From an uncultured Candidatus Saccharibacteria bacterium (GTDB lineage Bacteria > Patescibacteriota > Saccharimonadia > Saccharimonadales > Saccharimonadaceae), in NCBI GenBank assembly GCA_937976315.1, contig CALJRR010000074.1, forward strand, positions 1 through 29,698: DNA of 29,698 nucleotides, read 5' to 3'. Each line of letters opens with the position of its first letter. The first letter of the stretch is position 1. Positions 1 to 8,080 of this stretch are shown here, in pieces. Under the pieces are notes generated by a model. That model was not told the origin of the DNA and made no database searches. It saw nothing but the letters and a program-made list of their open reading frames with translations. The position numbers and the translations under genes were made by a program.

Positions 1-1475
1 CCATCATGGAATTCTTGCTTTAATTGCCAGTAGGGCGGAACTTGTTTTTTATATTCGTCATATGTTTTTTCGCGAAGGATTAGCCAGATTCTTGGAGATT
101 TTACTGACTCTAAAGAACTAATTTCTGGAGTATTTAGCTTCTTAATTAATCCCCATTCGCCAACCCAACCTAGCTCTTCTTTCGGCTTCAGGAGTATAAT
201 TTCTTTATTTGTGCGGTTGTAATAGGAAGTATGAAAATAAGTATAAATTTCACCAGAGACAATAACGTCGCTATTTTGGATGTTTTTATTTATGTGGCTT
301 ATGGCGGTATTTGTGTTATTCCAAGATGATTCCGCGATATTTTTACTGCCGATATGCCACATGTAATGACCGATAAATAATGTCAGAACGATAGATATTC
401 CAATAGACCACCATTTTTTATTAGAAAAAATAAGCCCGATGAATACCGCAATCAAGCCGTAAAACGCTGGCGCTGAATAAGTGAAGTATCGATCTAAGTA
501 AACTGGTCGACTCTGGCTGAGTACGTAAACGATGATCATCGGCAGCAGTAACCAAATTGTTAAAAGCCAAATTGCTGCTTGGTATTTTGGGCGTTTTTTG
601 GCTAGAATGAATGAAATTGCGATTATAATTAGCGGTAGTAGCACTCCAAAATAGCGGACAATTCTGTCGTCATAAGTTAAGAACATTGATAGTGTTGTTG
701 GGATGGTAAATTTAGTGACTTCAGGGATCCAGAAGCCGCCGCTTACCCGGCTGGTTTGGGAGATCATAACTGGTAGCCAGGGAAGGAATAATAAAAAGCA
801 TGTTCCTGCGGCAAGCCAAACGTTTTTGTCTTTAAATATATTTTTTATGGCAGTGCGATTTCCGCCAAGTTTTAGCCAAATATATGTGAAATGTGCGGGT
901 AGTATTAATGCTAGAAAATATTGCGTATAAAGGCCGAGTGCCACTAAAATCCCGTATAACGCCCACCAGAACTTCTTATTTTTGTGCTCGACCGCCACGA
1001 CGAATGCGTAAGTCATTGCTACGGCTAAAAGTGCCGCCAGTGCATACATTCGGGCTTCGTCGCTATAGCGAATTAAGAATGGTCCTAGCGCTGCTAAAAA
1101 ACTTCCGAATACGGCGATTCTTTTAGAGAAAAGTTTTTGGAGTAATAGAAATAATAGAGCAATTGTCAGAACTCCGCACGTAACACTAAACCCTCTGAGT
1201 GAAGCTACGGAATTGCCGAAAATCGATTGCCAAACGTGCATAATAACGTAATAAAGTGGCGGGTGGACGTCCGTGGTTGTAATGGTGATAATTTCTCTGA
1301 TTGGCTGCTGAATGATGGCTGCCGTATATCCTTCATCGTGCCAAATATCGGCTTTTGTTAAATAGGTAGGTCGAACGTTGACGGCTAAAATTAAGATTGG
1401 AATTAGCCAGATCCAACCGGGCATTTTATGAAGAAATGCATATAGCTTTTTAAGATATACACGGATTTTTTTCAT
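1..1475 (-). CDS. GT-C family membrane glycosyltransferase (GT39/ArnT-like), 3' end outside the window
   Basis: The minus strand is open from the ATG at 1475 to the window edge (491 codons, no stop), so the C-terminus is missing. The protein is very hydrophobic with about ten predicted membrane helices. After the first helix comes the acidic pair in WHDEGYTA (Asp47-Glu48) and then HPPLYY (His71-Pro-Pro), the layout of the first external loop of GT-C enzymes of the PMT/ArnT type; YSDEARMYAL further on also fits. Such enzymes move a sugar from a polyprenyl-phosphate donor to an acceptor on the outer face of the membrane; donor and acceptor cannot be told here. It starts 3 bases after the gatD stop, so it is the third gene of the murT-gatD operon, which hints at cell-wall polymer modification (inference). 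Family confident, substrate unknown. Confidence 0.85.
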   Translation of the reverse strand, partial: MKKIRVYLKKLYAFLHKMPGWIWLIPILILAVNVRPTYLTKADIWHDEGYTAAIIQQPIREIITITTTDVHPPLYYVIMHVWQSIFGNSVASLRGFSVTCGVLTIALLFLLLQKLFSKRIAVFGSFLAALGPFLIRYSDEARMYALAALLAVAMTYAFVVAVEHKNKKFWWALYGILVALGLYTQYFLALILPAHFTYIWLKLGGNRTAIKNIFKDKNVWLAAGTCFLLFLPWLPVMISQTSRVSGGFWIPEVTKFTIPTTLSMFLTYDDRIVRYFGVLLPLIIIAISFILAKKRPKYQAAIWLLTIWLLLPMIIVYVLSQSRPVYLDRYFTYSAPAFYGLIAVFIGLIFSNKKWWSIGISIVLTLFIGHYMWHIGSKNIAESSWNNTNTAISHINKNIQNSDVIVSGEIYTYFHTSYYNRTNKEIILLKPKEELGWVGEWGLIKKLNTPEISSLESVKSPRIWLILREKTYDEYKKQVPPYWQLKQEFHD

Positions 1476-1478
1476 GAA

Positions 1479-2201
1479 TTATCTGGATAATTTTAACGCT
1501 ATCTCTCTCGCTTTATTCGCTAAAGTATCGTCAATTTTTTCCAGCCCCGAATCTGTACTTATGCCACGTCGCTCTAGCGCCTCGCCAATAAGAAAATCTG
1601 CAATTTGCGGGTTTTTGGGTAGAATCGGGCCGTGAAGGTAGGTGGCAATGATATTGTTGTAGCGAACACCTTCGTTTGCATCGGTCATGTTATTGCCGGC
1701 GCCTTTAATAACTTGCCCAAGAGGTTTGGTGGTCTTATCTAAGAAAGTTTGTCCGCTGTGATTTTCATAGCCAACGATATCTCCAAATTCCTGGCTTCTA
1801 ATGACAATGTTACCAATCATCCGTTCATCGCCAGCAATTGTTTCAATTGGCAGAATGTTAGCGCCAACAATTTCCTCGCCCTTGAGTGTTCGGAAAAATC
1901 GACCAAATAATTGATACATTCCGCAAATCATCAACATCGGCACACCGTCTTTTGCTAATTGTCGCAGTTCATCAGCTCGCGCCAGAAGATCCTTTTGGAT
2001 AATCGTCTGCCCAGAATCTTGTCCGCCGCCGCCAACAAAAATATCAATTTTAGAAAAATCCGTTGAATCGCCTGGATTGTGATCTATAATCTCAACTTCG
2101 AAGCCGCGTCGCTCTAGACGTTTTTTTAGGACTAGCGTGTTGCCCCAGTCGCCATAAAGATTCATATCTCGCGGATAAAGTTGCGCAATTGTTATTTTCA
2201 T
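1479..2201 (-). CDS. gatD: Lipid II isoglutaminyl synthase, glutaminase subunit GatD
   Basis: 240 aa, a class I glutamine amidotransferase-like domain. The nucleophile is Cys93 in MLMICGMYQLFG; His190 in ATYLHGPILP is the partner. GGGGQD near residue 57 and Arg127 in GDERMIG match the GatD/CobQ-like family, whose members are of similar length. GatD releases ammonia from glutamine and MurT uses it to amidate the alpha-carboxyl of D-Glu in lipid II, giving D-isoglutamine. Its ATG overlaps the murT stop (TAATG at 2199-2203), so the two subunits are translationally coupled as expected for a heterodimer. No third acid of a classical triad is obvious, as is typical of GatD. Confidence 0.93.
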   Translation of the reverse strand: MKITIAQLYPRDMNLYGDWGNTLVLKKRLERRGFEVEIIDHNPGDSTDFSKIDIFVGGGGQDSGQTIIQKDLLARADELRQLAKDGVPMLMICGMYQLFGRFFRTLKGEEIVGANILPIETIAGDERMIGNIVIRSQEFGDIVGYENHSGQTFLDKTTKPLGQVIKGAGNNMTDANEGVRYNNIIATYLHGPILPKNPQIADFLIGEALERRGISTDSGLEKIDDTLANKAREIALKLSR

Positions 2202-3463
2202 TATGATATTTCCTCCACGTCGGTTTTTTCGCTCAGCAAGCGACGAATCACTGTCATGGCCGTGTAGCTACAAAAAATCTGTTTTGGCTCATCGGGATTA
2301 GTATTAATGAAATCTTCCAGGGCTTTCGAAATATTGGTGTCAATTTTCCCAATTGAAATGTCATCATATTGAAGTCGCAAAGCCATATCGTAAGCGCGCG
2401 CGCCGCTGATCATTGTTACGTTTTTTAATAGCGAAAAATCGACGTCCCAGAACCAACTGACATCTCGTCCGTCGGCGTAGTTGTCATTAACAGCAATCAT
2501 CGTAGCGCTATTGTTTTTGGCGAACGACAGAAGTGCCAACCGAAAGCCACTTGGATTTTTTACTAAAATAAGCTCAATTGGCGCGCCATTCAGGTAAATC
2601 GTTTCGCCACGACCAAACGCCGGCTTTATGTTTTCCAACGCAGATAAAATCGTATCGGTAATTTCCGGTCCTGCGATTTGTCGAGCCAGGGCAACCGCCG
2701 CTGCCGCATTGAGAAGATTATAAACTCCAGTGAGCTGCAAATCTACGTCAATTTCTTTATTGTCAATTTGAAAAGTTGCCTGTTGAGCGTTAATTTTTTT
2801 CAATAAAACATCAGCCGCCACGTTTTGATTTGCGGTTGCGGTTCCGTATTTTAGAGTGTCGTCTGTCGGCATCAATTGAAGTAGCTCGCTGGTTGTGCCG
2901 AAGAAAGACTTCTTAGCCTGAATATGTTCGCTAATCTTAAAAATTCGCGGATCGTCGCGGTTGAGAACGACAGTGTCGCTGGTGGCTTCAGCTATTTTTT
3001 GAAGCAATGCGGCTGTATTGTCAATTTCTCCAAATCTGTCCAATTGATCACGCATAACATTCAGAAGTAGGGAAAAGCGCGGACGAACAATTTGCACGAA
3101 CTTGACCGCCCAAGCCTCGTCTAGTTCCAGAACCGCAATGTCAGCGTCCAGCTTGCCGCGAATATTAACCTCATCAAGTAGCGCTGCTGCCACGCCTCGG
3201 GAAAAATTGCTACCAGTGCGATTCGTGAAGACTTTCAATCCGACTGATTCCAACAACTCTACGACAATTTTTGTCGTCGTCGTTTTTCCATTCGTTCCGC
3301 TGATAATCACCACGCCTTGCGGTAAATCTGCTAACGTTCTCTGAATAAATTTTGGGTCAATTTTTTCAATCACCAAACCGGGCAAGGCTGAACCGCCACC
3401 GCGTAATTTAGCGACTTTCTTGACGCTTTTGCCAATAATAGTACTAATCATCTGTCTTGCCAT
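2201..3463 (-). CDS. murT: Lipid II isoglutaminyl synthase, Mur-ligase-like subunit MurT
   Basis: 420 aa. The N-terminal segment with GGGSALPGL is typical of MurT. A Mur-ligase ATP-binding loop GTNGKTTTTK lies at 56-65, then the central ligase domain (LELDEAW, LLLNVMRDQLDRFG, LNRDDPRI) and the C-terminal DUF1727-type domain (VKNPSGFRLAL, DGRDVSWFWDVDF). It activates the D-Glu carboxyl of lipid II with ATP and accepts ammonia from GatD at the inner face of the membrane. Oddity: the four zinc-ribbon cysteines found inserted in the central domain of characterised Staphylococcus and Streptococcus MurT are absent; the corresponding stretch after NRDDPRI (about residues 180-240) contains no Cys. 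The start at 3463 is supported by a TATAAT box 7 bases upstream, implying a leaderless message. Divergent from the gene at 3508. Confidence 0.93.
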   Translation of the reverse strand: MARQMISTIIGKSVKKVAKLRGGGSALPGLVIEKIDPKFIQRTLADLPQGVVIISGTNGKTTTTKIVVELLESVGLKVFTNRTGSNFSRGVAAALLDEVNIRGKLDADIAVLELDEAWAVKFVQIVRPRFSLLLNVMRDQLDRFGEIDNTAALLQKIAEATSDTVVLNRDDPRIFKISEHIQAKKSFFGTTSELLQLMPTDDTLKYGTATANQNVAADVLLKKINAQQATFQIDNKEIDVDLQLTGVYNLLNAAAAVALARQIAGPEITDTILSALENIKPAFGRGETIYLNGAPIELILVKNPSGFRLALLSFAKNNSATMIAVNDNYADGRDVSWFWDVDFSLLKNVTMISGARAYDMALRLQYDDISIGKIDTNISKALEDFINTNPDEPKQIFCSYTAMTVIRRLLSEKTDVEEIS

Positions 3464-3470
3464 ATTGTCT

Positions 3471-3476
3471 ATTATA
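3471..3476 (-). promoter_or_regulatory. -10 box of the murT operon
   Basis: TATAAT on the minus strand, 7 bases before the murT ATG. No Shine-Dalgarno fits in the gap, so the transcript probably begins at or next to the start codon. Confidence 0.65.
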
Positions 3477-3495
3477 CTCTGCCGGGTCGATGTGC

Positions 3496-3501
3496 TACAA
3501 T
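3496..3501 (+). promoter_or_regulatory. Extended -10 box for the membrane protein-Clp operon
   Basis: TGCTACAAT (TACAAT at 3496-3501) ends 6 bases before the ATG at 3508. Divergent from the murT promoter 20 bases away. Confidence 0.6.
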
Positions 3502-3507
3502 ATCAAT

Positions 3508-3888
3508 ATGTTTTTGGTGGGTATCTTTCAGTGGTGGTATGGCAATGGCTTGTTGCAATATATCCGACAAAGTTTTCTGGGTGTTTTACGAACCGCAGAT
3601 TTTTTCTCAGTCGGGCTACTTTTGAAAACCTTATTCAATCCGTTTCGCCAGATTTCAGCCGCTCCAGTTGGCGGCGACTTATCCGTGCAACTATCTGCGT
3701 TTTTTGACAAAATGTTCTCGCGAGCAATTGGTGCGGTGGTGCGCTCTATGGTGATAATTATTGGGATATTGATGATATTGCTACGATTTTTGTGGATGAT
3801 TGTAGGAATTATTATGTGGCTGGCGCTGCCGCTGATGCCGTTTATCGGAATTATTTTATGGCAAATGGGAGTTTCTGTATGGAAATAG
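3508..3888 (+). CDS. Small hydrophobic membrane protein coupled to the Clp-like ATPase
   Basis: 126 aa; not recognised. The N-terminus reads MFLVGIFQWWYGNG. A hydrophobic stretch around residues 28-45 is followed by a short soluble loop and then a long very hydrophobic C-terminal half (about 72-126), enough for two helices. An upstream in-frame ATG exists at 3457, but the start at 3508 lies 6 bases after an extended -10 box and is preferred. Its last 10 bases overlap the first bases of the next gene in another frame (ATG at 3879, stop TAG at 3886-3888), so the two products are made from one message in coupled fashion. The protein may be a membrane partner or anchor for that ATPase (inference). 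Confidence 0.75.
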   Translation: MFLVGIFQWWYGNGLLQYIRQSFLGVLRTADFFSVGLLLKTLFNPFRQISAAPVGGDLSVQLSAFFDKMFSRAIGAVVRSMVIIIGILMILLRFLWMIVGIIMWLALPLMPFIGIILWQMGVSVWK

Positions 3889-6329
3889 AGCCGAGATTTA
3901 ATTACGACAGTTTACGAGCCCAGAAGGCGCGATTTTCTGTAAGGTTCGGCAATGCCTGGCATATCGTGGCGATAGCTGTCGGCATTATGATGGTGTTACT
4001 TGGCCTGTGGTCGTTGATTGAACACGGAGCGATTGGCTGGCTACTATTTGGTCTGAGTGGTCCAATGATTATGGTGTCGATTTGGTGGGAGAAAGACTTA
4101 AAGACTGCGGAAATTAGTAAAAATCCTAAGACGATTGACGATGTGATGGCGGCGGACGTTTTGGGCAAATTGCCGCGCAGACCGACGCCGATTGATATTG
4201 CTGAGGCAATTACAGGCACGCGAGCTGGGCAATTTTTATCAGTGCGGCTGGGCTTGACGCCGAATTTCTTGCGCAATATTTCCGTCGATGATCCGGATCG
4301 AACGGAGCAGATTTGGAAAGCGGCGATTGAAATCTGGCAGAGTACGGAAAGCCCGAAGATTACTAGTGCGGTTTTGGCGGCGGCAATAGTAAAGCAATTG
4401 CCACAACACGATTCTTTGTTGGCAAATATGAAGATCGATTTTCATGATATCGAGGAGGCTATTCGATGGTACGAGCGAATCAAGGCGCTAATTGACCAAT
4501 ATAAAGAGAAGCCGCTAAATACGGGCGGAATTGCTAGGGATTGGTCTTTTGGTTATACGCCACTGCTGAGTCGATTTGCTCAGAATATTAGCGTCAGCGT
4601 ATCTGGCGGCGCGTTTACAACTAAGTTGGCTGCGCATGAGGAGGCACTGGGGCAGATGCTTAAAACGTTTAGTTCTGGCGGGCGGCAGAATATTACGCTG
4701 GTTGGAGCTGATGGTGCGGGAAAAAGTACCGTTGTGTTGGCGTTTGCGGAAATGTTGATTGACGGACATCGAGGCGTTCCTGGTTCGCTGATGTACCAGC
4801 AGGTTTTTATGCTTGACGCGTCGTCGTTGATCAGCGTGGCGTCGGGTCGCGGGGAATTGGAAAATCTAGTCACGATGATTTTGAACGAAGCTTTTCTGTC
4901 GAAAAACGTGATTTTATGTCTGGACAATGCGCAATTATTCTTCGAAGAAGGTGTTGGTTCGGTTGACCTGAGTAATGTGTTATTGCCAATTCTGGAGGCG
5001 GGCAGACTTAGGACGATTTTAACGATGGACGATCAGCGATTTTTGCAAATTTCTCAGACTAAGCCGCAGCTGGCTCACGCTTTGAATACAATTGCAATTC
5101 AGCCGTCAAACGAACCTGAAACTATGAAAATTATGCGCGATCAATTGGTTTTATTTGAGGCACAGCACAAAGTGACATATATGTATCAGGCGCTGGCGGA
5201 AGCGTATCGTGTTGGTGATCGTTATGTTCAGGACTTAGTGATGCCGGGTAAGGCGTTGAAAATTTTGGAAGCGGCAGCAAGCTATGCGAGTGGCGGGCTA
5301 GTGACCGCGCAATCTGTGGATGACGCGATTGAAAAGACTCTTGGTATAAAAATTTCGGTGGCATCTTTGAGCGACGAAAAGGAAAAATTGTTAAACTTGG
5401 AGTCATTAATCCATCAGCGAATGATCAATCAAACGCGAGCCGTGACGGTCGTTTCTGACGCTATTCGCCGCGCGCGCACAGGTGTTAGAAATCAGAATCG
5501 ACCGATTGGCGCATTCCTATTTCTTGGTCCGACTGGTGTTGGTAAAACGGAGCTTTCTAAAGCTTTGGCGGATGTTTATTTTGGCGGTGAAGGCAATATG
5601 ATTCGCTTGGATCTGAACGAATTTGTCAGGCCAGATGACGTGGCTAGGTTAATTGCGGATGGCGCGAGAGACCCAGGAAGTTTGACTGCTCAAGTTCAGA
5701 AACGCCCGTTTTCTGTCGTGCTTTTGGACGAAATTGAAAAGGCTCATCCTCAGGTTTTGACGACACTTTTGCAGCTTTTGGATGAGGGAATATTGCGTGA
5801 CGAAAATAACCGAGAAATTAGTTTTCGCGATACGATTGTAATTGCGACGTCAAATGCTGGCGCGGATAGAATTCGTGAATATATTGAGCGGGGCTATCAA
5901 TTGGAACAATTCGAGCAGACGTTTATCAACGAGCTGATTAATGCCAATTTATTCCGCCCAGAGTTTTTGAACCGTTTTGATGAAATCGTTTTGTTCCGTC
6001 CGCTAGGAAAAGAGGAGCTGTTGCAGGTTGTTGATTTGATTTTGGCGGGAGTTAATAAGACTTTGGCGCCGCAAAAAATTCAAGTTGCGGTCGAGGAAGA
6101 AGGTAAGAAATTGCTAGTCGAGGCTGGCTATGATCCAAGATTGGGAGCTCGCCCGATGCGCCGCGTCGTCCAGCGAGCTGTCGAGAATACCGTCGCCAAG
6201 CAAATGCTGGCGGGAACTGTCGCGCCCGGTTCGACCACAATTATCACCGCTGATCAAATCCGCCAAATTTTAGGTTCACAATCTGCACAAATGCCGTCAG
6301 GAATTCAGAATCCGCCATTGAATAGCTAG
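3879..6329 (+). CDS. Membrane-anchored ClpC/ClpB-like double AAA+ ATPase with altered pore loops
   Basis: 816 aa from the ATG at 3879, which overlaps the preceding gene; the longer frame starting at 3792 only shadows it. Two membrane helices lie near residues 25-70. An alpha-helical region resembling a Clp N-domain follows (about 90-190). D1 has Walker A GADGAGKST (276-284), but Walker B reads ILCLDNAQ (Asp349-Asn350), so the catalytic Glu is Asn. The ClpC D1 arginine pair and the KYRGE pore tyrosine are missing (GRGELE instead). The D1-D2 linker matches ClpC and has no ClpB-type M-domain. D2 has Walker A GPTGVGKT (550-557), Walker B LLDEIEKAHP (Glu618), an arginine finger in FRPEFLNRFDE and sensor 2 YDPRLGARPMRR. 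The D2 pore segment GYVGYEEGG is replaced by a shorter ADGARDPGS. No ClpP-binding IGF-like loop is evident. Likely an ATP-driven membrane remodelling or chaperone machine rather than an ordinary unfoldase; function unknown. Confidence 0.88.
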   Translation: MEIEPRFNYDSLRAQKARFSVRFGNAWHIVAIAVGIMMVLLGLWSLIEHGAIGWLLFGLSGPMIMVSIWWEKDLKTAEISKNPKTIDDVMAADVLGKLPRRPTPIDIAEAITGTRAGQFLSVRLGLTPNFLRNISVDDPDRTEQIWKAAIEIWQSTESPKITSAVLAAAIVKQLPQHDSLLANMKIDFHDIEEAIRWYERIKALIDQYKEKPLNTGGIARDWSFGYTPLLSRFAQNISVSVSGGAFTTKLAAHEEALGQMLKTFSSGGRQNITLVGADGAGKSTVVLAFAEMLIDGHRGVPGSLMYQQVFMLDASSLISVASGRGELENLVTMILNEAFLSKNVILCLDNAQLFFEEGVGSVDLSNVLLPILEAGRLRTILTMDDQRFLQISQTKPQLAHALNTIAIQPSNEPETMKIMRDQLVLFEAQHKVTYMYQALAEAYRVGDRYVQDLVMPGKALKILEAAASYASGGLVTAQSVDDAIEKTLGIKISVASLSDEKEKLLNLESLIHQRMINQTRAVTVVSDAIRRARTGVRNQNRPIGAFLFLGPTGVGKTELSKALADVYFGGEGNMIRLDLNEFVRPDDVARLIADGARDPGSLTAQVQKRPFSVVLLDEIEKAHPQVLTTLLQLLDEGILRDENNREISFRDTIVIATSNAGADRIREYIERGYQLEQFEQTFINELINANLFRPEFLNRFDEIVLFRPLGKEELLQVVDLILAGVNKTLAPQKIQVAVEEEGKKLLVEAGYDPRLGARPMRRVVQRAVENTVAKQMLAGTVAPGSTTIITADQIRQILGSQSAQMPSGIQNPPLNS

Positions 6330-6368
6330 CTCAGCTGCTCGACTAGTGTTTTTATGATCATCATAAAT

Positions 6369-6388
6369 AAAAACCCGTCATAATGACG
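6369..6388 (-). terminator. Intrinsic terminator after tRNA-Arg(TCG)
   Basis: On the minus strand the stem CGTCA-TTA-TGACG (6376-6388) is followed by GG and a T-rich run. It lies just downstream of the tRNA 3' end. On the plus strand the T-run is poor, so termination of the Clp transcript here is less certain. Confidence 0.6.
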
Positions 6389-6396
6389 AGCTATTT

Positions 6397-6473
6397 TGGT
6401 ACACCCGGCAAGATTCGAACTTGCGACCCCTTGGTTCGAAGCCAAGTACTCTAATCCGCTGAGCTACGGGTGC
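6397..6473 (-). tRNA. tRNA-Arg, anticodon TCG
   Basis: Full cloverleaf on the minus strand: acceptor GCACCCG with CGGGTGT (a G-U pair at 1-72), D-stem GCTC/GAGT, anticodon stem CTTGG/CCAAG around loop CTTCGAA, T-arm GCAAG-TTCGAAT-CTTGC, discriminator A and an encoded CCA at 6397-6399. Anticodon TCG reads CGN arginine codons. Confidence 0.95.
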
Positions 6474-6483
6474 GTATGAAGTT

Positions 6484-6489
6484 ATTATA
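6484..6489 (-). promoter_or_regulatory. -10 box of tRNA-Arg(TCG)
   Basis: The minus strand reads TGATATAAT; it ends 10 bases before the tRNA 5' end. Confidence 0.55.
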
Positions 6490-6515
6490 TCATAGATGAC
6501 GATCGAGTAAAATGA

Positions 6516-6521
6516 TATACT
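6516..6521 (+). promoter_or_regulatory. -10 box of murB
   Basis: TATACT ends 6 bases before the murB ATG; there is no Shine-Dalgarno between them, so the message is predicted to be leaderless. Confidence 0.55.
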
Positions 6522-6527
6522 ATATGT

Positions 6528-7550
6528 ATGGACGTCATGACTAATATATCACTGAAACAATACACAACTATGAAATTGGGAGGTGAGACTCGCTATATGG
6601 CGACAGCGGATTCTGCTAGTGATGTTGTGTCGCTATATCGTAATGCCCGAAAGGAAAATTTACCGATTTTTGTGTTGGGTGGTGGCAGTAATGTGATTAC
6701 GCATGACGAGGTTTTTGAAGGAATCGTACTATTGAATAAGATTAAAGGTTTTGAGATTATCTCTGAAACTGACGAAACAACTGATGTGAAAATCGGTGCG
6801 GGCGAAGTCTGGGATGAAGTTGTTGAGAAGGCTATTGGGCTTGGACTTCAGGGAATTGAGGCTATGTCGGGGATTCCTGGAGCGGCTGGGGCTGCGCCGG
6901 TTCAGAACGTTGGGGCGTACGGTCAAGAAATTGCTGACACGTTGATTAGTCTGGAGGCTTACGATTCAAAAACCGACACAATTGTAACTATTTCCGCTGA
7001 CGAATGTGATTTTTCTTATCGAAATAGTATTTTTCGCAGGAAAGAAAAAGGGCGATATTGTATTCTGAATATTACTTTGCGACTAAATAAAGCAGAGCCG
7101 AAACCGCCGTATTACGCTTCTTTACAGAGATATATTGACGAGAATGACATTCGTGAGGTCAATTTATCGGTGATTCGCGTGGCAGTTCTTAATATTCGTT
7201 CGGAAAAATTGCCAGACCCAGCGGAATTGCCAAGTGCGGGTTCTTTCTTCAAAAATGCGCTGGTTGAAAAATGGAAATTGGAAGAATTGCAAAAAGAATA
7301 TAGCGACATTCCAAATTATGCAATGTCTGACGGAAGATATAAAATCCCGACGGGTTGGTTGATAGATAAGGCTGGCTTAAGGGGTTATCGCAGTCACGGC
7401 ATGCGAGTTTACGAAAAGAACGCGTTGGTGCTCGTGAATGATTCGGCAACAGGATATGATAATTTGGCGGCGATTCGTGAGGAAATTGTGCAAATTGTCT
7501 TTGATAAGTTCGGTATAAAAATTGAGCAAGAACCGTTAGAACTTTCCTGA
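6528..7550 (+). CDS. murB: UDP-N-acetylenolpyruvoylglucosamine reductase MurB
   Basis: 340 aa, close to the length of long type I MurB (E. coli type). It reduces the enolpyruvyl ether of UDP-GlcNAc to UDP-MurNAc with NADPH and FAD in the cytoplasm. FAD-binding signatures are LGGGSNVI (around 50-57) and SGIPGAAGAAPVQNVGAYGQE (114-134, key residues Gly-Ala and Asn127). The proton-donor Ser is Ser239 in PSAGSFFKN, and IPTGWLIDKAGLRG follows. The conserved C-terminal Glu is probably Glu333 or Glu335 in KIEQEPLE. It starts 6 bases after a -10 box. It stands alone between tRNA-Arg and the pilus operon and ends in TGA. Confidence 0.96.
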   Translation: MDVMTNISLKQYTTMKLGGETRYMATADSASDVVSLYRNARKENLPIFVLGGGSNVITHDEVFEGIVLLNKIKGFEIISETDETTDVKIGAGEVWDEVVEKAIGLGLQGIEAMSGIPGAAGAAPVQNVGAYGQEIADTLISLEAYDSKTDTIVTISADECDFSYRNSIFRRKEKGRYCILNITLRLNKAEPKPPYYASLQRYIDENDIREVNLSVIRVAVLNIRSEKLPDPAELPSAGSFFKNALVEKWKLEELQKEYSDIPNYAMSDGRYKIPTGWLIDKAGLRGYRSHGMRVYEKNALVLVNDSATGYDNLAAIREEIVQIVFDKFGIKIEQEPLELS

Positions 7551-7553
7551 TAA

Positions 7554-7570
7554 TAAGCATATGCTTTTTT
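7554..7570 (+). terminator. Possible weak terminator after murB
   Basis: AAGCATATGCTT (7556-7567) folds into a short AAGC/GCTT hairpin directly followed by a T run. The stem is short, so this is tentative. Confidence 0.3.
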
Positions 7571-7582
7571 GTAGATTTGCGC

Positions 7583-7588
7583 TACAAT
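7583..7588 (+). promoter_or_regulatory. -10 box of the minor pilin operon
   Basis: TACAAT ends 6 bases before the ATG at 7595. It supports that start over the upstream TTG at 7577 and implies a leaderless transcript for all four minor-pilin genes. Confidence 0.55.
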
Positions 7589-7594
7589 ATTGAT

Positions 7595-8080
7595 ATGAAT
7601 CGTGGGACGGGTGGTTATACGATAATAGAGATGATGATAGTTGTTGTAGTTGTGTCTATTTTGGCTGGAATTACTTTGGTTGGTGGTGATAGGTTTTTAA
7701 ATCGAACCAGAGATGAACGTCAGCGCGCCAATGTTGCCACATTATCTCTGAAGTTGGAGCGATATTATAAGTACAATAGTGCCAGTCGTATCGGTCATGA
7801 ATATCCATCATGCAGAGACTTGATTAAAAATTTTACGTCTATTGTGGGTGATGATTCGTTGAAAAAAGAAATGGTTAAGTGTAATCGGAGCGACTGGGCT
7901 GGCGGAAATCACGGCGAGTTATTGTATGAGGCATCGAACATAGATGATGGAGATTGTACGAAGCCGGCTTCTGGTCCTATAGCTGACGTAGTGGCGGCAA
8001 CTTGCACTAAATATAGCATTATTTATAGAGAGCGTTTGACGGGAATAGAAAAAAAGGTGGATAGTATATGGCGCGATTAA
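7595..8080 (+). CDS. Minor type IV pilin/pseudopilin (GspH/FimT-like position)
   Basis: 161 aa. A class III signal: short leader MNRGTGG, cleavage predicted after Gly7, then YTIIEMMIVVVVVSILAG with Glu at mature position 5 (Glu12). The helix is followed by a soluble domain with four cysteines (in SCRDLI, VKCNRS, GDCTKP, ATCTKY) that could form two disulfides after export. It is the first of four overlapping genes; the order resembles gspH-I-J-K or fimT-pilV-pilW-pilX, where minor pilins prime assembly and form the tip. That assignment rests on order and on the fourth protein, not on sequence identity. No assembly ATPase, platform protein or prepilin peptidase lies in the window. Confidence 0.85.
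   Translation: MNRGTGGYTIIEMMIVVVVVSILAGITLVGGDRFLNRTRDERQRANVATLSLKLERYYKYNSASRIGHEYPSCRDLIKNFTSIVGDDSLKKEMVKCNRSDWAGGNHGELLYEASNIDDGDCTKPASGPIADVVAATCTKYSIIYRERLTGIEKKVDSIWRD

Noticed and set aside
703..1126. Plus-strand open frames opposite the glycosyltransferase
   Set aside because: Antisense shadows: the minus-strand frame is continuous, hydrophobic and has GT-C motifs, while these have no motif or promoter.
3792..3878. Extension of the AAA+ gene upstream to 3792
   Set aside because: It lies inside the membrane protein gene, and the ATG at 3879 gives a stop-start coupling and a sensible N-terminus.
6351..6367. TTTATGAT-C-ATCATAAA palindrome after the AAA+ gene as a terminator
   Set aside because: AT-only stem with too short a loop and no T run on the plus strand.
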